A stretch of 64,000 bases of DNA from Neodontobutis hainanensis (GCA_024349245.1 JALDNG010000005.1:21155001-21219000); one strand, 5' to 3'; shown: positions 1-12,327, counted from the stretch's first letter. The notes: a model not told the origin generated them from the letters alone. A program made the numbers and translations.

Positions 1-2632
1 TCCAACTTAAAGTTGTGTACAGGTTCATGTGGAATTGGATTTTATTTAAGTTTTCAGTAAAAAAGAAAAACAAGAAGAGAGTAGTCTAAATAAAAATTAA
101 ATACAAAAGTAATGTATTTATTTATGTAATTTAGTTTGAAAGTCCGGCCCGCCGCAGCACTGAAGGAACCAGCTGGCCCCCCGGACCTCTGGTCTACATG
201 CACAAGAAGAAGTCAGATGGATTCAGTTCATACAATACAGACCAACCAACAACCAGCCTGCATTTTAGCTTAAACTGCACATTGGGACTTAACCTGGACT
301 GTATGGTTTTAAAGGTCCTTCATCCATCTCCTATAAAACATCGTGTCCCACAACAAAAGCAGTGCATTGTGCTTGCAGTTTATGGCTCCAGGGACATTAC
401 AAATTCCTCCGAAAAGTATCCAGCAGATTCTTACGATGTATTTTACGTACTTTGTAATTCTTTAAAAATCAATATGTATTTGTGGAGATATCCATAAATC
501 AAACCTGCTTGAGTTACCATCATTAACCAAAAGCTATGTGTATCTTATTCTTATTGTGATCCTTTCCTTTTTTGAAATCTGTTTGCACTTGCTTCATTTG
601 TAAAGCTGGAGGTAAGGGAACACAGAGGAAATATTTAGGGGAAGTGTTCCTCCCAACATCAAAAAGGAAAAAGGTAAAGGAACATATGTTGTTATGAAGT
701 ATGTATTATAGCTTTTTGAGCTATTTTAACAAACTAATTTCTACAGGCCACAATAACGTTTAGTTTAAGAAATTTCTCCTGAAAGAAAAGATGTGCTGGA
801 TTGTGTTCCCCATAAATTAAGCACTGCTTTTAGTTCATGTAAAAAGTGCATAGGATTCATCTATTGCAGTGGAGGTCATATTTCTGTCCCTCCCACTATT
901 TCACGACAAGACAAGGAGAGATTATAGTTCCAGTTAAAAGGGTTTCGTTTACTTCTGCCAGTGCTTCTCTGAACTGTGCATGTGCAGAGGAGACAGCTGA
1001 GCAGTCAAAGTGCTGAGGCCAGCTGTCAGAGGCTGAGCTGCACAGGCAGGCGTGTGCAGGAATCCACCAGAGTCTGAACACACAGACCACAGGCAAACCA
1101 AGTAAAAACTCACCACTAATGGATGGGCTTTATCAGTGATGGCAAAGTCTGGTGAAGTTATGTGTGGTACATTAAAGGAAGTAGCAGACCAGCCTAGCCA
1201 TGCCCTGGGTCACATGAGCTCATGAATGTGTGCATGAGTCTAGGATTAGTCAGGGAGTGTGTGTTGTGGGACAGGCCTGCATGTCGACAGGTGCAGAGCG
1301 TGTGGCCCTCTGATGGTCAATGGGCCCTTTGTTACAGAGATACACCCCAACACACTCCCATCAGCAAGGCTATAGGATATGTTTGTTTAGGTTTGACTAC
1401 TGCTTATTATTCTACATATTTAGTTTTGTTTCCATATAATATACAGCTGGCCCATGCACACCAAGCGTGTTGAAAAGGATTTTAACTACTTAACAACACA
1501 ATTCTTTATTGGTAGAGTCTGGGGTGTGTTTGAAGATGATGGAATGCAAGAGGAAGTTTTGAACATGACCATTTTGTCAGTGGGCAGGAAACACAAACAG
1601 GAAGTGAAACTCAACAAAGTCAGTCATAACAAGAGAAATGTGACTGAGAAAATTTATTAATAAGTTTTGTCTAAAAAGGATGTTTTAAAACCTTGTCAGC
1701 AATGAACATGATGTCAGTGAACACTTCACATTTTAGCCACACTTTGAAAAAGAAAATGCAGTCATTAGGTCTGCAGAGCAATAACAGGAAGTGAGCACTT
1801 GTATGGCGATGGAGGAGATGAATATTTATCTGTCCTGCCAACCTCTCTAAACACTGAAATCTTGTATTTTCTTAAAAATGAGACCCATCTTGACAGGAAA
1901 CTAATACATGTTATATATTATTATATCTATTGATAATTCATAAAATAAAGCAGTGATTCTGTAATATTATATTTTAGACAGAGAAGGCTTTGCCCTTTGT
2001 CTTGATGTCTTCAGTCCTGGTTTACTTGATTTTTGTTTGTGGTCTAGACACGGTTTAGTCTAAGGTTTTGTCTTGTTGAGGTGATGGGTTGCTCTTAATC
2101 TTGTTTCTTCTTGGTTTAATCTGTTCTGTGGTTTACACCTGTTTTAGTTCTGCTTTAGTCTTAATTTGTGTAGGTTTAGTTTTGGTTTTGTCCATTCTAA
2201 TGTAAAAGCCTGTGACCTCATTTATAAAGTTTGACAAGACGAGGACTAAAATATGTGTGTGCTGTTCGAACTCTGACCCGCAGACGTGTGCACATTTTGG
2301 ACCCGCACTGTGAAGTGATCAACTGATACATTCCTGAGTCATTGATTCATAATCTGTGGGTGGTATTGTTTCAAGTAACCACGTCTGAATGTTTTTCTAT
2401 GTTTATGGTTGTTAAGACCTGGTTCAGTCCTGGTTTGCTCGTTTTATCCTGGTATTAGCTGCTCTGTGTTAAATTCTTGTGAAGGGCTTCAGTCCTTGCT
2501 CAGTCCTGAGTTTAGTCTTTATTCTAGTTGATCTTCTTCATAACATAGTTTTATGGACAATTATGATGTGTAATCATTGATAAAGATGATAATATGAATG
2601 TTTTGGCTCTTTATTCTATCTTTTTGTCTCAG
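1..2632. other. cass4 5' flank, no recognised gene
   Basis: This stretch is AT-rich with only short unconvincing open frames. The short first coding exon expected for a CAS-family gene (a few codons ending in phase 0 before the SH3 exon) must lie here or left of the window; I could not single it out. From about 1990 to 2560 the sequence is T-rich and repeatedly carries variants of tttagtc and ctggtttagt, as in a decayed simple or tandem repeat. No promoter, RNA gene or transposase was recognised. Confidence 0.5.
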
Positions 2633-3034
2633 ATGACTTTGGCCAAGGCTCTGTACGACAACACAGCCGAGTGTCCAGATGAGCTGGCCTTTAGGAAGGG
2701 GGACATTGTCATGGTGATGGAGCAGAATGTGCCGGGGACCAGCGGCTGGTGGATGTGCTCTCTGTACGGACGTCTAGGTCTAGCCCCTGCAAACCGCCTC
2801 AGGCTCCTGCCACAATCTGGGGGTCCCTCTGGGACTGCAAGTCCTGTCCAAAACCGACAGCCACCAGAACAGCCCCAGAGTGCTGACAGTCTACAGAACA
2901 TCTACCAAATCCCCAGTGTGCCCAGATCTCCTAGTGGCACAGAGCTGGTCTACAAGGTCCCGTCAACACCAATGTCAGCCTCAAGAAGTCCCAACCCCTC
3001 AGCACTTAACCCTAAAGGACCAGAGGGACTGCAG
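2633..3034 (+). CDS. cass4: cass4 exon: SH3 domain and first two YxxP sites
   Basis: The acceptor is the pyrimidine-rich tttttgtctcag just before ATG; the donor is gcag/gtgagg. The 134 codons begin MTLAKALYDN and encode the whole SH3 (ALYDN at 6-10, WW at 39-40, ANRLRLLP at 53-60), then a proline-rich linker with YQIP (91-94) and YKVP (107-110). In other CAS genes the SH3 exon is preceded by a tiny exon with the initiator Met, so this ATG may be internal; it could equally serve as the start. Confidence 0.92.
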
Positions 3035-6000
3035 GTGAGGTTTGCAAATGGAGTGATTCACAATTAGTGTGTTTCTGCACAGATCAGGGACTAACTCGAG
3101 GAGTTTAGAAAAATAACTGGTTTAAAAATGTCTGCATTTTTGACAGTTTCAACAGTTTTGAACATTTTAATCCTTTAGAATGCAAGCACAAGAAGATAAT
3201 GCTTGCCACCTGGCTCTACTTATCTGATTTGTTCATTTTTTTGGGCAACAAAGCTTGTACAAAATAGGCAGATAGAGAATTTAGTCAGATCTCATTGTTA
3301 TGTGACGTGGAGTTTGCATGTGACAATCGTGACAATTGTAGAAGGCTTTAATGCCCTAAAGCAATAACATCTATGGTTATTCTTGGGGGAAGCTAACACA
3401 AACAATAGTCCTTGCCATTAACTTGTTCCTCACTGTTTGTTCCTCGCTGATACTACTTGGCTAGTGTTGATTCAGATTATTTTTATTATTATTAATGTAT
3501 TTGATTGGGACAGTGCATGTTAATGAACATACACGAGACACAACTACATGAATGTAAACATGTCAGATTGTAGCCTCAGGCTAATTTTTATCCGTTGTCT
3601 CAATATTCTTACAATATTCAAACACCAGAGTGACATGCACATACATTCATACCGCAGTGCTGTGTCACTGGAGGCAAGGAGGGTTAAGTGTGTTGCCCAA
3701 GGCCACAACAACAGTATGAACTGTGGGGAGAGCGGGAATCGAAACGCCAACCTTCCGGTTATAGGACGACAGCTCTACCACTGAGCCACTGCGCCCCAGA
3801 TGATTCGAGTGGATTCTAGTTGCACATCTTTGGTCTATCCCACGAGTCCTTGATGTGGACAGGACACTCTCAAGTCTCCAAACGTCACTCTTATTCTGCT
3901 TTTAGAGCTCACACGTAGCTCATAAATGGGCACTGACAGCAGGATAAAACTGGTCTATGTTTTAACAGGCCTTTTCTGCTTCTTGTTTAGATTTGCTGTG
4001 CATGACTTTCTTTGCACCTGGTGCACTAGTAAAAAACTAAGGCAAAGTGCAATGTGAGCACGAATCCATTCACCACGTGATAGACCCCTGAGCACAGAAC
4101 AAGAGGAACTTTGTTCACTTCTTTGTGAGAATTAATTTTACTTTTGATGCAACTTCTTTATCTAATGTTTGTGGGAATGTGTTAACTCTTGTGATTAGTA
4201 AGGTACTGCTGAAGAAATGCAGTGCAATGAACCCCTGCTAGCAAAGCACTTACAGATGGTAGCCAGGGGCCTCTGCAGTGGGACAGGCATGCAGCACGGG
4301 CCCTTTACGAGCCCATAAAAAGCACACAGACACAGACTTCAGACACTCTTTACTGCAAACAGCAACCCTTTCCACCAGGGATCTCAGAAAGACAGTAGTG
4401 TGTTTGGGGGGAGCCTGCTGCACAAAGACGGATAGAATATACTCACATGTTCATCATTTCCGCTCCTGCTCAACAGGAGTCCTTCTGCTTCTGTAGTAGC
4501 CACTGCCATTAGTTTCTATGAGTAGTGTGCTTTTAATTATAAAACTGCGTTAATTGGCCAAGAGCATGCATAGTGGGGTCTTCCGGGAGTCCCAGTGAGT
4601 TGCAGAGAGTCCTCCATTAACATCTTAGGCACAGGTCAAAGAGGTAAAGGCTGCTTGGATCAAAGAAGACCAAGTGCTGCTAGTCAAAATGGTTATTATA
4701 ACTTGTCTTTTCTTTGCAGATTTTAAGCATAACAACCTGTCCCAGAGGGGACCTTTACGACGTCCCCAGTCCAAGAAGACGAGGCTCCCTCTTCCCTGTG
4801 AGCTCCCACAAAATCCTTAACACTATGCCCCACTGTTCACTATAACAGCTCTGACTTTACTGTTCTCTTCTAAGGTCTCAACAACTCCTCGACCGTTGAG
4901 CCGTAAACACTCACTTGTCCAAAATCCAGAGCTGCAAAAGAGATTTAACTTGCCAGAGGGTTTACAATCTGGCAGTTCAGGAGACTCTTATGTAAGTAAA
5001 CTACATTTAGAAAAGTTGATGCACTTGATGCTCACTTTTGAAATAGTGTAAAAATGTATATATGTTTGCTGTTTATCTGAATGTGAACTTCACAATTCAA
5101 AAATCGCTCACATCCAAATGTCCTTCACTGAAAAATACTGCTCTCTCTCTCAGAAATGAACATCCTGTCAACCTTTTCACACTTTATTCTAATTGTATTT
5201 TTTTCCTTTTTAAATGTTTCAGTGTATTATTTCAGTTGAATTGGATTAAGGCTATTACTGAAACTCAGACTTACTTAGTACTGGCCCATATTTGTCCTCT
5301 TTTCTAACACCAAACTTGGCACACTCAATTCCTTTGTTTTTAAGCACATGGTCACATTTAAATTGACCCCCACACAGAGTGACATAAAAGAAATAAAAAA
5401 CAGACACAGACATGTAAACTACTGCATACGAAAAATGGCTCACTTAAGCACCTGTACAGTCCTCGGAAACCCCAGTGTTTCCAACATCAGGTAATGTCTT
5501 GTTGCTGGCCAGCTCTGGCGACTCATTCATGTCCCTGAGAGATTTCACGTTATCTTATGTACAGAACAGGCCTGTCTCGACCGGGCCCTAACCACTACAC
5601 CAGATGTAAACAGGCCACAATGTTAGCATCTGTGTTAAGCCAATTTAGCAATAGTTTAGTGCATCTTCTTAATGCCATTGAGCAACTCTTCCATAACAAC
5701 AGAATAATTGAATGTTCCCCTCAATTATGGCTTTTCTGTTAGCTCCTTAGTTCTATAGATACTTTCATAGAGGGATAGAACTAAGAACATCAATCATGAG
5801 AAGATTTCCACCCAAAGCTTGTGGCTCTGTAAATAAACATATTTTCTTTCTTTGGTCACAACTTACTTTACTAATCTATGTGTCACAGATTTATGCAGTT
5901 CCACCAAACTTACCACAGGACCCCAACTACGACATCCCAATTCCCTCAGTCACAGAGACACTGAACAAAGCCAGTGGTTACAACACTCTCCCCATTCCTC

Positions 6001-8592
6001 AAAAGCCTGAGTGGATCTATGATGTCCCTGTAAGTCCTGACAAGCAAAGTCTTTCCCAAATGTCTTCCAAGACTGTTCCACCTGGATCAGTGTGCAGGCA
6101 GCTGTACGACACCATCCCAACACGAGTCCATCTTGTCCGAGCTCCCACTTCTCCTTTATTGTACGATATCCCTACGACCAGCTCATTTGACAGTCCTGCT
6201 CTGCCACCAAGGGCCCCTATTTCTAACAAGCCTCTGAGACAAGAGAATACAGAAGAATCGGTTTATGATATTCCAAATGACAATCCTATTCCCCTCGAAT
6301 GCAGGGTTCAACCTCCTGAACTTACAAGGCTACCTTTACATCGGATGAGAAACTGTCCGTCTTTGCGCAAAGGCAGTCCAGAGTTGCTGGTACTAGAGGA
6401 TCGAAGTAGCAGGACCTTGCGTCTTTCTGAAGCAAACAGCCAAAGGATCAGCACAGCGTCGAGCTCCTCCAGCAGCTCCTGTGACTCCCTGGCCCTCACC
6501 TCATCCTCTCCAGAGCCTCTAAGGGAAGTGACACTTCGGCAGGAGGAAGTTTGTCGCAGGCTCTTGGATCTTCAGGAGGATGTTTGTAAGGCGGTACCGC
6601 GGCTCATGGAGTTTGTCAGCAGTGGCTGGAGGAGCAGGCACCATTTGGAGAAGCACTTAGAGGAGATCAGAGAAGCAGCAAGAGAAATCGCTTCTTCTCT
6701 GACCAGCTTTCTGAACTTTGCTTTGGAGATTAAAGGCAACACTCGCCGTTTGGCTGATGTCAACCTCCAGACCAGACTCTATAAACAGCTGTGCGTGGTG
6801 GAGGATTCAGGGGTCATCTTACAGCAGACAGTGAGTGCTCTGAATGTGGCTGGCTGGCCTCTTGATCTGTTGAGTCAGGAGGCAGGGCAAGCGCAAACAC
6901 CACAGCTGGAGCGCTTTGTTATGGTGGCACGCACTATTCCAGAAGACATCAAGCGCCTTGTGTCTATGATCATTGCTAATGGGAAGCTCCTATTTAGGCC
7001 TCCTCCAAAAGATCCAGAGCCAGTCAACAGTCAACAGTACACAACACAAGGGAGCCAGGAGAACAGGGACCTGGAGGTGATTGTGGTGGAGGATGACTAT
7101 GTAGAGCTACAGGTGAGAGTCCTCACTATCTGATAAAACCATGTTCCGTCATGAATTTAAAACAAAGGCTAACTGTAGTTTTCACTCTTCTCTTTTAGAC
7201 AAAGACGGATTTTGAAAAACAGCAAAAGGAAGTGCAGAATGAACCAAATGAAAATGTCCCACTAACATCTAACAATGCACAGGTGGGTGTTTGGCAAGAA
7301 CAGAAGTTTGAATATATTGCCACATATCTATCCAGACTAAGTAAGTAGATCCATAAAAGCATGTACTGTAGGGTGACACATGTCTGTAACTGTTCCATGG
7401 ATGTACTGTAGAACTATCTGCACTGCCAGATTAACCAGTGGCCACCTGTGGTATTGCAGAAAGCCCAGAATAACCTTCCCTCATAGATCATGATGTAAAA
7501 CAAGGCTGAAAGGCCCCTATAGCTTCTACAATAGACAGATATATTACTGTTACTATTATCACTTTCAATATGGACAGTAAAATATGTTAAAAAACATACC
7601 AGTCCCCCTGAATCCAACGATGTCAATTCACTTACATTACTCTATGTATCTTAACTGTGCTGCCAAATTAAAATAATTAATCCAAACAGCAGGTGCAGCT
7701 TCCTCCTACCGCCCAAACAATGACTTTGTTTTTTCTCTGAGCGGCTCAGATAACAAATGACTGGAATAAAGAAATTGAATACAAGATAATAATGGGCACA
7801 GTGTTGTTAGATCTGAGTGCAGCTTTTGATTTACTTGATCATACAATTTTATTAGTAAAGATAATTTTAAATGGGTTTGTCCTATTTTTTGTGAAGTGAA
7901 TCTGTTTTTATTTCAACACCCAAGAAAGAATAGCCTGTCCCATCTTTAAGCCAGGGTCACGGGACAGCAGTTAAAACACAGGACATAATGCACAAAGACT
8001 CTGTGTATTTGCTCTATAGGCCACAATTAGAATGCACAAAATCCAACATTTGATTAATGAGCCAATGAGAAACTCACTGGTGTCTATGTTGAAGTCAGGA
8101 TCCAGATGTTTCCACATAAATAAATCTTTGTATCAAACCAGGACTGAATGTTAACCCATTTTTCTGTCTGCTCAGAGTGAAAAAAAAATCCATTCATCAG
8201 AGTCTTCAGGTGGTACAGATAACCACCGACCTGCCTCTCTGTCAGAGCACTGCAGGCTCTACTTTGGGGCTCTGCAGAAGGCTATCGGAGTCTTTATGGG
8301 CAGCCTTCGGGACGGCCAGCCCCCAGAGAAGTTCATATCCCAGAGTAAACTGGTGATCATGGTGGGCCAGAGGCTGGTGGACACGCTGTGTAGAGAGGCC
8401 CACCGCGTAGGCTCCAGCCAGAGCGTTCTGATTAAGAGCAGTCACCTGTGCGCGCTCCTCAAGCAACTTGCAGTGGCCACCAAGAAGGCGGCAATGCACT
8501 TCCCTGACCGGCAGGCTGTGCACGAGGCTCAGGAGTTTGCCAAGGAACTGGCCCAAAGAGCTCAGCACTTTCGCCTGTCACTTGATCTCTGA
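2633..8592 (+). CDS. cass4: CAS scaffolding protein family member 4 (whole gene, six coding exons)
   Basis: This is a focal-adhesion docking protein: the SH3 domain binds FAK/PYK2-type proline motifs, phosphorylated YxxP tyrosines recruit Crk-type SH2 adaptors, and helical C-terminal domains mediate targeting. Six exons (2633-3034, 4720-4797, 4875-4991, 5889-7112, 7199-7282, 8176-8592) join in phase 0 to 773 codons; human CASS4 is about 786 residues. Counting from Met at 2633, the SH3 is residues 1-62 (ALYDN, GWW, APANRLRLLP). Eight YxxP motifs follow (YQIP, YKVP, YDVP, YAVP, YDIP, YDVP, YDIP, YDIP). A serine-rich helical bundle spans about 410-520, then LERFVMVAR and PEDIKR, and the FAT-like domain 655-773. 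APANRL in the SH3, EWIYDVPVSP and the C-terminal LSEHCRLYFGAL favour CASS4 over BCAR1, NEDD9 and EFS. All splice sites are GT-AG and no frame is broken. The true initiator may lie in an upstream short exon. Confidence 0.93.
3035..4719 (+). other. cass4 intron, 1.7 kb, holding a SINE
   Basis: The intron is bounded by gtgagg and tctttgcag. It contains a reverse-oriented tRNA-derived SINE near 3655-3797. From 4260 to 4500 there is ordinary intronic sequence with an incidental 72-codon frame. No additional exon was recognised. Confidence 0.6.
3655..3797 (-). repeat. tRNA-derived SINE, copy 1
   Basis: Read on the minus strand, it opens with ggggcgcagtggctcagtgg, an A-box-like tRNA start, followed by a B-box-like ggttggcgtttcgattcc. 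The tRNA-unrelated part follows (ttgggcaacacacttaaccc). Related copies lie near 37019, 47085, 59590 and 60840. Confidence 0.75.
4720..4797 (+). CDS. cass4: cass4 exon: YDVP substrate segment
   Basis: This is 26 codons between tttgcag and gtgagc, phase 0 at both ends, containing DLYDVPSPRRRGSLFP. The YDVP is a CAS-family tyrosine docking motif. The basic run RRRGS next to it could be a serine phosphorylation site; that is inference. Confidence 0.88.
4875..4991 (+). CDS. cass4: cass4 exon: linker of the substrate region
   Basis: This is 39 codons from the acceptor tcttctaag to the donor TAT/gtaagt, phase 0 at both ends. The peptide begins VSTTPRPLSRKHSLVQNPEL and ends GSSGDSY. It has no complete YxxP of its own. 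It keeps the frame between the YDVP exon and the large exon, which supports it as a real exon. Confidence 0.85.
5889..7112 (+). CDS. cass4: cass4 large exon: YxxP sites, serine-rich helical bundle
   Basis: This is the main exon of 408 codons, from the acceptor gtgtcacag to the donor CTACAG/gtgaga. It carries YAVP, YDIP, EWIYDVPVSP, LLYDIP and VYDIP. A serine run follows (6450-6515, SSSSSSSCDSL), then the amphipathic four-helix region beginning LREVTLRQEEVCRRL. The block LERFVMVARTIPEDIKR is a CASS4 hallmark. The exon ends EDDYVELQ, placed where BCAR1 and NEDD9 have the Src-binding YDYVHL motif. The open frame extends 93 nt upstream into the intron, but the acceptor fixes the start. Confidence 0.93.
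7199..7282 (+). CDS. cass4: cass4 exon: short charged linker
   Basis: This is 28 codons between ctcttttag and gtgggt, phase 0 at both ends. It begins TKTDFEKQQKEVQNEP, which resembles the charged segment just after YDYVHL in BCAR1 (EEFEKTQKE type). It connects the helical bundle to the FAT-like domain. Confidence 0.85.
7283..8175 (+). other. cass4 last intron with an L2 reverse-transcriptase scrap
   Basis: The intron is bounded by gtgggt and ctgctcag. It contains one recognisable LINE fragment (see the entry at 7749) and otherwise AT-rich sequence. Confidence 0.6.
7749..7896 (+). mobile_element. L2/CR1-like LINE reverse transcriptase fragment
   Basis: About 49 codons read openly and contain GTVLLDLSAAFDLLDHTILL, the reverse-transcriptase block with the first catalytic aspartate (LDLSAAFD) and the downstream DH typical of L2/CR1 elements. 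Nothing upstream or downstream is recognisable, so this is a short inactive relic in the cass4 intron. Confidence 0.75.
8176..8592 (+). CDS. cass4: cass4 terminal exon: FAT-like C-terminal domain
   Basis: This is 138 codons plus TGA after the acceptor tgtctgctcag. The peptide contains LSEHCRLYFGAL, then SQSKLVIMVGQRLVDTLCRE, SSHLCALLKQLA and AQHFRLSLDL at the end. This is the helical focal-adhesion-targeting-like domain of CAS proteins, and the SKLVIMVGQ block is close to mammalian CASS4. The frame is uninterrupted. Confidence 0.94.
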   Translation, partial: SEKKIHSSESSGGTDNHRPASLSEHCRLYFGALQKAIGVFMGSLRDGQPPEKFISQSKLVIMVGQRLVDTLCREAHRVGSSQSVLIKSSHLCALLKQLAVATKKAAMHFPDRQAVHEAQEFAKELAQRAQHFRLSLDL

Positions 8593-8655
8593 GAGAACTC
8601 TGTGTACCCCACACCATCACTTATGTAGAGACAGAGTAACCGAGCCCCAAAAGAG

Positions 8656-8661
8656 AATAAA
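8656..8661 (+). promoter_or_regulatory. candidate cass4 poly(A) signal
   Basis: A consensus AATAAA lies 64 bases after the cass4 stop codon. A second AATAAA is at 8843-8848. Either could terminate the transcript; which one is used cannot be told from sequence. Confidence 0.55.
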
Positions 8662-8929
8662 GATTTTTTTAGAGGGAGAAAGAAAAGAGTCTGCTTTGTA
8701 AACAGTCACCAAAAGTATCACAAATTGTGTTTCTTATACGAGAGCTACTTTCAAAAACTTAGATTCATATTCATTTAAATCAGGAAGAGAACAAGCCCCT
8801 TTGTAGTGGTGGAAGAGTTCTGAGGTATATGTTTACTGCTGAAATAAACAGTGGATATGATTGTTTTGGGTTTATTTCCAGCTTATGGAAATTTTAATTT
8901 GTCTAAAATAGTGAAAAAGCTGTTGTTTA

Positions 8930-9790
8930 TTACATTTACATTTACATTTAGTCATTTAGCAGACGCTTTTATCCAAAGCGACTTACAAGTGAGGAAAACA
9001 ATGGAAGCAATTTCAACAACACAAGGTAACAAAAAGCATAAGTGCACAAAAAACTAGTCAGTTAAAAACCTAGCACAGCATACAAAGCTAAGGATAGGAA
9101 AGATTTTTTTTTTTTTTTTTTTAAGAAGGAATTGATAGAAAGGAAGTTAAGAATTCAGTGTTTGTCAGTCAGGTGTTGACAAAAGAGATGTGTTTTCAAA
9201 CGTTTTTTAAAGATGGCTACAGAATCTGCTGATCTTGTAGCAGCAGAAAGATCATTCCACCAATGTGGAACAGATCCAGAGAAAGTACGTGAGAGTGATT
9301 TTTTTCCTTTATGGGATGGTACCACCAGACGTTGTTCATTTGCAGAGCGCAGGGATCTGGTAGAACATAGATCTGTATCAGTGAGTGAAGATATGAGGGT
9401 GCAGAACCAGTGGTGGTCTTGTAGACCAAGAGCATATATTTGAACTTAATACGTGCCTCAACCAGGAGCCAATGTAACCTAATGAAGAGAGGAGTTACGT
9501 GTGCTCTCTTCAGTTCTTTAAAGACCACTCTTGCCGCTGCATTCTGGATGAGCTGCAGAGGTTTGTTTGTGCAGGCAGGGAGTCCAGCCAGAAGAGCATT
9601 GCAATAATCCAGTTTGGACAAGACAAGAGCCTGAACTAGGATTTGCGTAGAGTGCTCCGATAGGAAAGGTCTAATTTTTCTAATGTTGTAGAGGATGAAT
9701 AAACAGGACCTGGTGGTGCTGGCAACATGACTTGTGAAGTTTAGTTGATCATCAATTACCACTCCCAGATTTCTGGCATTGCTGGACGGT
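8930..9790 (-). mobile_element. L2-type LINE, 3' end with truncated RT domain
   Basis: The minus strand carries about 180 codons of reverse-transcriptase C-terminus: ARNLGVVIDDQLNF, HVASTTRSCLFILYNIRKI, KLDYCNALLAGLP and LIQNAAARVVF. The 3' end at the low-coordinate side is the (acattt)n tail followed by tcatttagcagacgc, a very common fish L2 terminus. The copy is 5'-truncated and carries a poly(A/T) tract at 9103-9121. Confidence 0.85.
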
Positions 9791-12327
9791 GTTTATAAAC
9801 ACTAGCTTTGTTTTTTTTTCACAGAAGTACACCATTTAGCATTCTTTCTTCATAAAATATGACAAACAAGACAAGCTTCATTTAAGAAAACATTGCTTGG
9901 GTTTTTCATTCACTCATCACAAAGATAATCTATTGTTCAATCAACTGACTGCAATGTTTAGCGCTTCCTTTCTGAAAGCTGACCACAAAGCAAATAGCCA
10001 ATGCCTCAGAAACCACAGTAGCATACGCTGTGCGACACATCATGATCGCAGGAAAGTAGTCAACAGTAGTCCTTTGAAACTTGCCAATAACCCGTAAAGG
10101 ACCATTCTGCTGGAAACAATGTTTAAGTGTGGTAAAAAAGCTGCTTTTTAGAAATAAATAAAAAAATAAATTTTGGGTTTTGGAAAAAAAAAAATCTTGA
10201 TTTTAACACAAAACAGTGAGAGGAAATCTTAAACAAAACAGCCATGTTCTTGAATAGTGAACTGTGGAAGTGGTGCATATGTCGTGTGGCCGGGTGGACG
10301 TCAATGAGCTGCTGGTCTACTACCAGGTTTTTGCCAAATTTAATCATCAATGCAACAAAGATTCTTTTTTTAAAATACTGTACAAACTCAAATGCCCTAT
10401 TTGTTCTCAGATGTTTATTTTCTTATTCAGATTCATTACCAAATATGTTATTTGTATTATTTTGTGAAAGATATTTCCGAACATGAGCAGATGAATTGGT
10501 ATTGGTACTAAAACTAAAACAAATGAACATATTGCACATTTAGAATATTGTACTGAAGAAAGGTTAAAGTTGACTTTATGTCTGAAGTGTATGTGTATAT
10601 ATGACTTTATGTTTAAATATTGTTGTATGCTCTTCTTTCCTGTTCTTGTGTAAGATACACAGCCCACTCTCCAGAGTAGTTCTGTACTGGGAACTGTGAC
10701 CATTCTGTAAATAATCTCTATATTATGGTATGCATTCCCAACTTTTGGTGACAAAAGTTTGAAAACACGGTATGTTGGCTTTAAATTCCTATTTACATTA
10801 AAATGGTTTTTATTAATGTCTGTCTGCTCTTTAATGGAAGGATGCATTGCAGCTGTTTTTAAAATGGTTTACAAAGATTTGAAAGGTAGGCCTAATGTTT
10901 AACCAGAGCTGAAGCATTATTTTGAAATTAAACAACATTGTGTTTTAACCATGGACAATATACTCGAGAACAGTTTGTTATGGAACCGCTGCAGACTCTC
11001 TTTAATGAAGATTTGGAACCTCTCTTTATCTTAACTTTATCTGGTGATGCCAGGGATTGAAACCCAGGGCCCCATACACACAAAGCATGCATGTAACAGA
11101 CTGTTCCTGAAATGTGAACTCAGAGATAATACTGCCCTCTACCGTTTAAACAGCATTAAAGTGAAGATGATGGGGACTGAACCTAGGGCGGATTTCTCTT
11201 AACATGCACACACATACCTCCACTCCCCTCCTCCCCTCTGGTCTTAGTCCCGCCCATGAAGGAGCCACAGAGACGTGAGAGGAGAGAAGAGAAGGAGGAG
11301 GTGAGATGAGTTTAGGGCTGAATCCAAAACCGGTTGTAAGCTTAGGAAATTTGACTGATCCAATTGTATTTTATGGTCGCCGTGATAAGAGCTGTTTAAA
11401 TTTCCACATTGTAAGGAAAGAGGTAAAGTAAGGAGCTCAATTTCTTATTTTCATACCTGCTTTAGTTCCTTACTGAACAGTAGGAGCTTAACAGCATCCC
11501 TCAATTGATTGCGCACCCACCCATCTGTTTGTATAATGTTGCATGCAAATGTTACCAGAGAGATTTTGATGCTCAGCTTTGGCTAAAAATCTGCATTGTG
11601 TCTTTGTTAGAATAATGAGGATTTGCCATCCAAGATGAGGGAATTAACTGTGTGAAAACACAAATATATCAGTACAGCCACCTCAAGTCTCTCACTTCCA
11701 CACACATCTATAAAAGAGGTACAGGAGCACACCACAGACACATCTATGAGACATCTATGCAAGCTCAAGTTCGCTTCAGTAAGTGCTGTATTTACATTCA
11801 AACCACATTTCACACAACAGAAACAACAAAGCCAATGTAAAAGTCATTATAACTCATCAATATCCAACAGCCCGGATGTAACCGCCATTTTATTGCCCTG
11901 CGGTAAGGCCAATGTCAGTAAATGGTGGAGCAATGAGCAAACGACATCCATGTTTATTTACAATCTATGGTAGCAACTGAGGGGAAACAGCAACAGGTAG
12001 TATTATGACCATCAAAATAAAAGTCTCATATTTTACCATATATACAAAAGTAACATCACAACATACGGGAAATAAATATAGGAAAAAAAAGACATTTTGG
12101 CGAACTCAACATCATAAGACCACATGGGCTACAAAGAACTGGATAAGATAGTGTGAGCTTAAAAATATTAATCATGTATGCAATGGCCAAAATGTTCTTA
12201 TATGACTTTTTGTTATTGCATGTGTGAAGGCAGCTAAACTTCATAAAGGTAAACATAAAATATACAACACACCATTACGCTCTTCTATAAAAATCTGCAT
12301 AAGCCCCAGTTCTAATCAGGTGCTGCA
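9791..12327. other. intergenic sequence, no recognised gene
   Basis: This is AT-rich intergenic DNA between the cass4 3' end and kcnq2. Near 10250-10326 a short frame reads CGRVDVNELLVYYQ and is followed by CAG/GT, but I see no good acceptor and cannot assign it. A purine-rich segment at 11250-11310 has an ATG followed by GAG/gtgaga. It resembles a 5' exon by composition only. No RNA genes were seen. Confidence 0.5.

Noticed and set aside
198..497. 99-codon frame at the window start
   Set aside because: No similarity, no splice context and AT-rich composition; treated as chance.
8242..8568. 108-codon minus-strand frame opposite the cass4 terminal exon
   Set aside because: It is an antisense shadow of the conserved FAT-like coding sequence.
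10244..10486. CGRVDVNELLVYYQ followed by CAG/GT as a possible exon
   Set aside because: No credible acceptor, no partner exons and no recognised protein.
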